Part shown: one piece after another, positions 63,711 to 64,000 of the stretch
Layout: each line of letters begins with the position of its first letter
Numbering within the stretch: the first letter of the stretch is position 1
NCBI GenBank assembly: GCA_903838355.1
Contig: CAILYC010000043.1
Span: 1 to 64,000 of the forward strand
Length of the DNA: 64,000 bases
Reading direction: 5' to 3'
Source of the DNA: an uncultured Burkholderiales bacterium
GTDB lineage: Bacteria; Pseudomonadota; Gammaproteobacteria; Burkholderiales; Burkholderiaceae_C
The notes under the pieces: model-generated
Databases searched by the model: none
The model's input: only the letters and a program-made list of their open reading frames with translations
What the model was told of the DNA's origin: nothing
Made by a program: the position numbers and the translations under genes

Positions 63711-64000
63711 ATGGCTTACAGCGATAAAGTGATCGATCATTATGAAAACCCCCGCAATGTGGGCTCCTTTGAAAAGGGAGACGACTCTGTGGGCACGGGC
63801 ATGGTGGGGGCTCCCGCTTGTGGCGACGTGATGAAGCTCCAAATCAAGGTCAACCCCAGCACCGGTGTGATTGAAGATGCGCGCTTCAAAACCTATGGTT
63901 GTGGCTCGGCCATTGCCAGCTCCTCCTTGGTCACCGAATGGGTCAAGGGCAAGACTTTGGACGAGGCGGCTTCTTTGAAAAACAGCCAAATTGCCCAAGA
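63711..64000 (+). CDS. iscU: Fe-S cluster scaffold IscU (cut by window edge)
   Basis: The frame is open from ATG 63711, with GAGGAG upstream, to the window edge: 96 codons of about 130. It begins MAYSDKVIDHYENPRNVGSF and holds two of the three cluster Cys (GAPACGD and YGCGSAIASSS); the third lies beyond the window. IscU builds [2Fe-2S] clusters with IscS. Confidence 0.97.
   Translation, partial: MAYSDKVIDHYENPRNVGSFEKGDDSVGTGMVGAPACGDVMKLQIKVNPSTGVIEDARFKTYGCGSAIASSSLVTEWVKGKTLDEAASLKNSQIAQ

Overview
The window looks like a chromosomal segment of a betaproteobacterium of the order Burkholderiales, most like the Comamonadaceae. The main reasons are the gene order thrS-infC-rpmI-rplT-pheS-pheT-ihfA-merR-tRNA-Pro, a class I PHA operon (phaC-phaA-phaB), a Bug-family solute receptor, a histone H1-like/SWIB fusion protein, a PACE efflux protein and an iscR-iscS-iscU cluster. 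This is inferred from gene content; no database search was possible. I saw no rRNA, CRISPR array, insertion sequence or prophage.

Layout. 1-4.7 kb: a universal stress protein behind a probable FNR-type class II promoter, a DMT transporter with a C10 tract, a GNAT acetyltransferase, and a secreted DUF2844/DUF3443 pair. 4.8-9.4 kb: aldehyde dehydrogenase, ThDP-dependent 2-oxoacid decarboxylase and a Bug receptor. 9.5-15.1 kb: a membrane protein, then serC co-oriented with an ATP-grasp protein that is divergent from a TPR-glycosyltransferase. 15.4-24.6 kb: the SWIB/H1 protein, a structured gap, and the translation cluster ending in tRNA-Pro(GGG) with a strong terminator. 24.8-30.0 kb: a very large UvrD-type helicase with ankyrin repeats, a GT1 glycosyltransferase and a PACE efflux protein. 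30.1-35.1 kb: soxXYZA directly downstream of a two-subunit molybdenum hydroxylase. 35.5-39.3 kb: esterase, Nudix hydrolase, FAH-family protein and PgeF. 39.5-44.5 kb: phaC-phaA-phaB and dusA. 44.7-54.7 kb: a methylmalonyl-CoA module (mutase, MeaB, PccB, PccA, epimerase) ending in a flavin monooxygenase. 54.7-64 kb: RnfB-like ferredoxin, PHA depolymerase, a LigB-type dioxygenase, aromatic/aspartate aminotransferase, uvrB, and iscR-iscS-iscU cut by the window edge.

How the genes fit together. PHA synthesis, PHA depolymerisation and the propionyl-CoA to succinyl-CoA route form a carbon-storage and short-acyl-CoA economy. The partial Sox set, the molybdenum hydroxylase, the decarboxylase/dehydrogenase pair and the ring-cleavage and hydroxylase genes suggest a metabolically flexible freshwater- or soil-type heterotroph that may gain extra energy from reduced sulfur. 

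The least understood items are the DUF3443 protein, which carries what look like both catalytic motifs of a pepsin-like protease; the helicase-ankyrin gene with a duplicated dyad over its promoter; the ATP-grasp/TPR-glycosyltransferase pair; SoxY without its canonical C-terminus; and an unusual number of short tandem repeats at gene ends.
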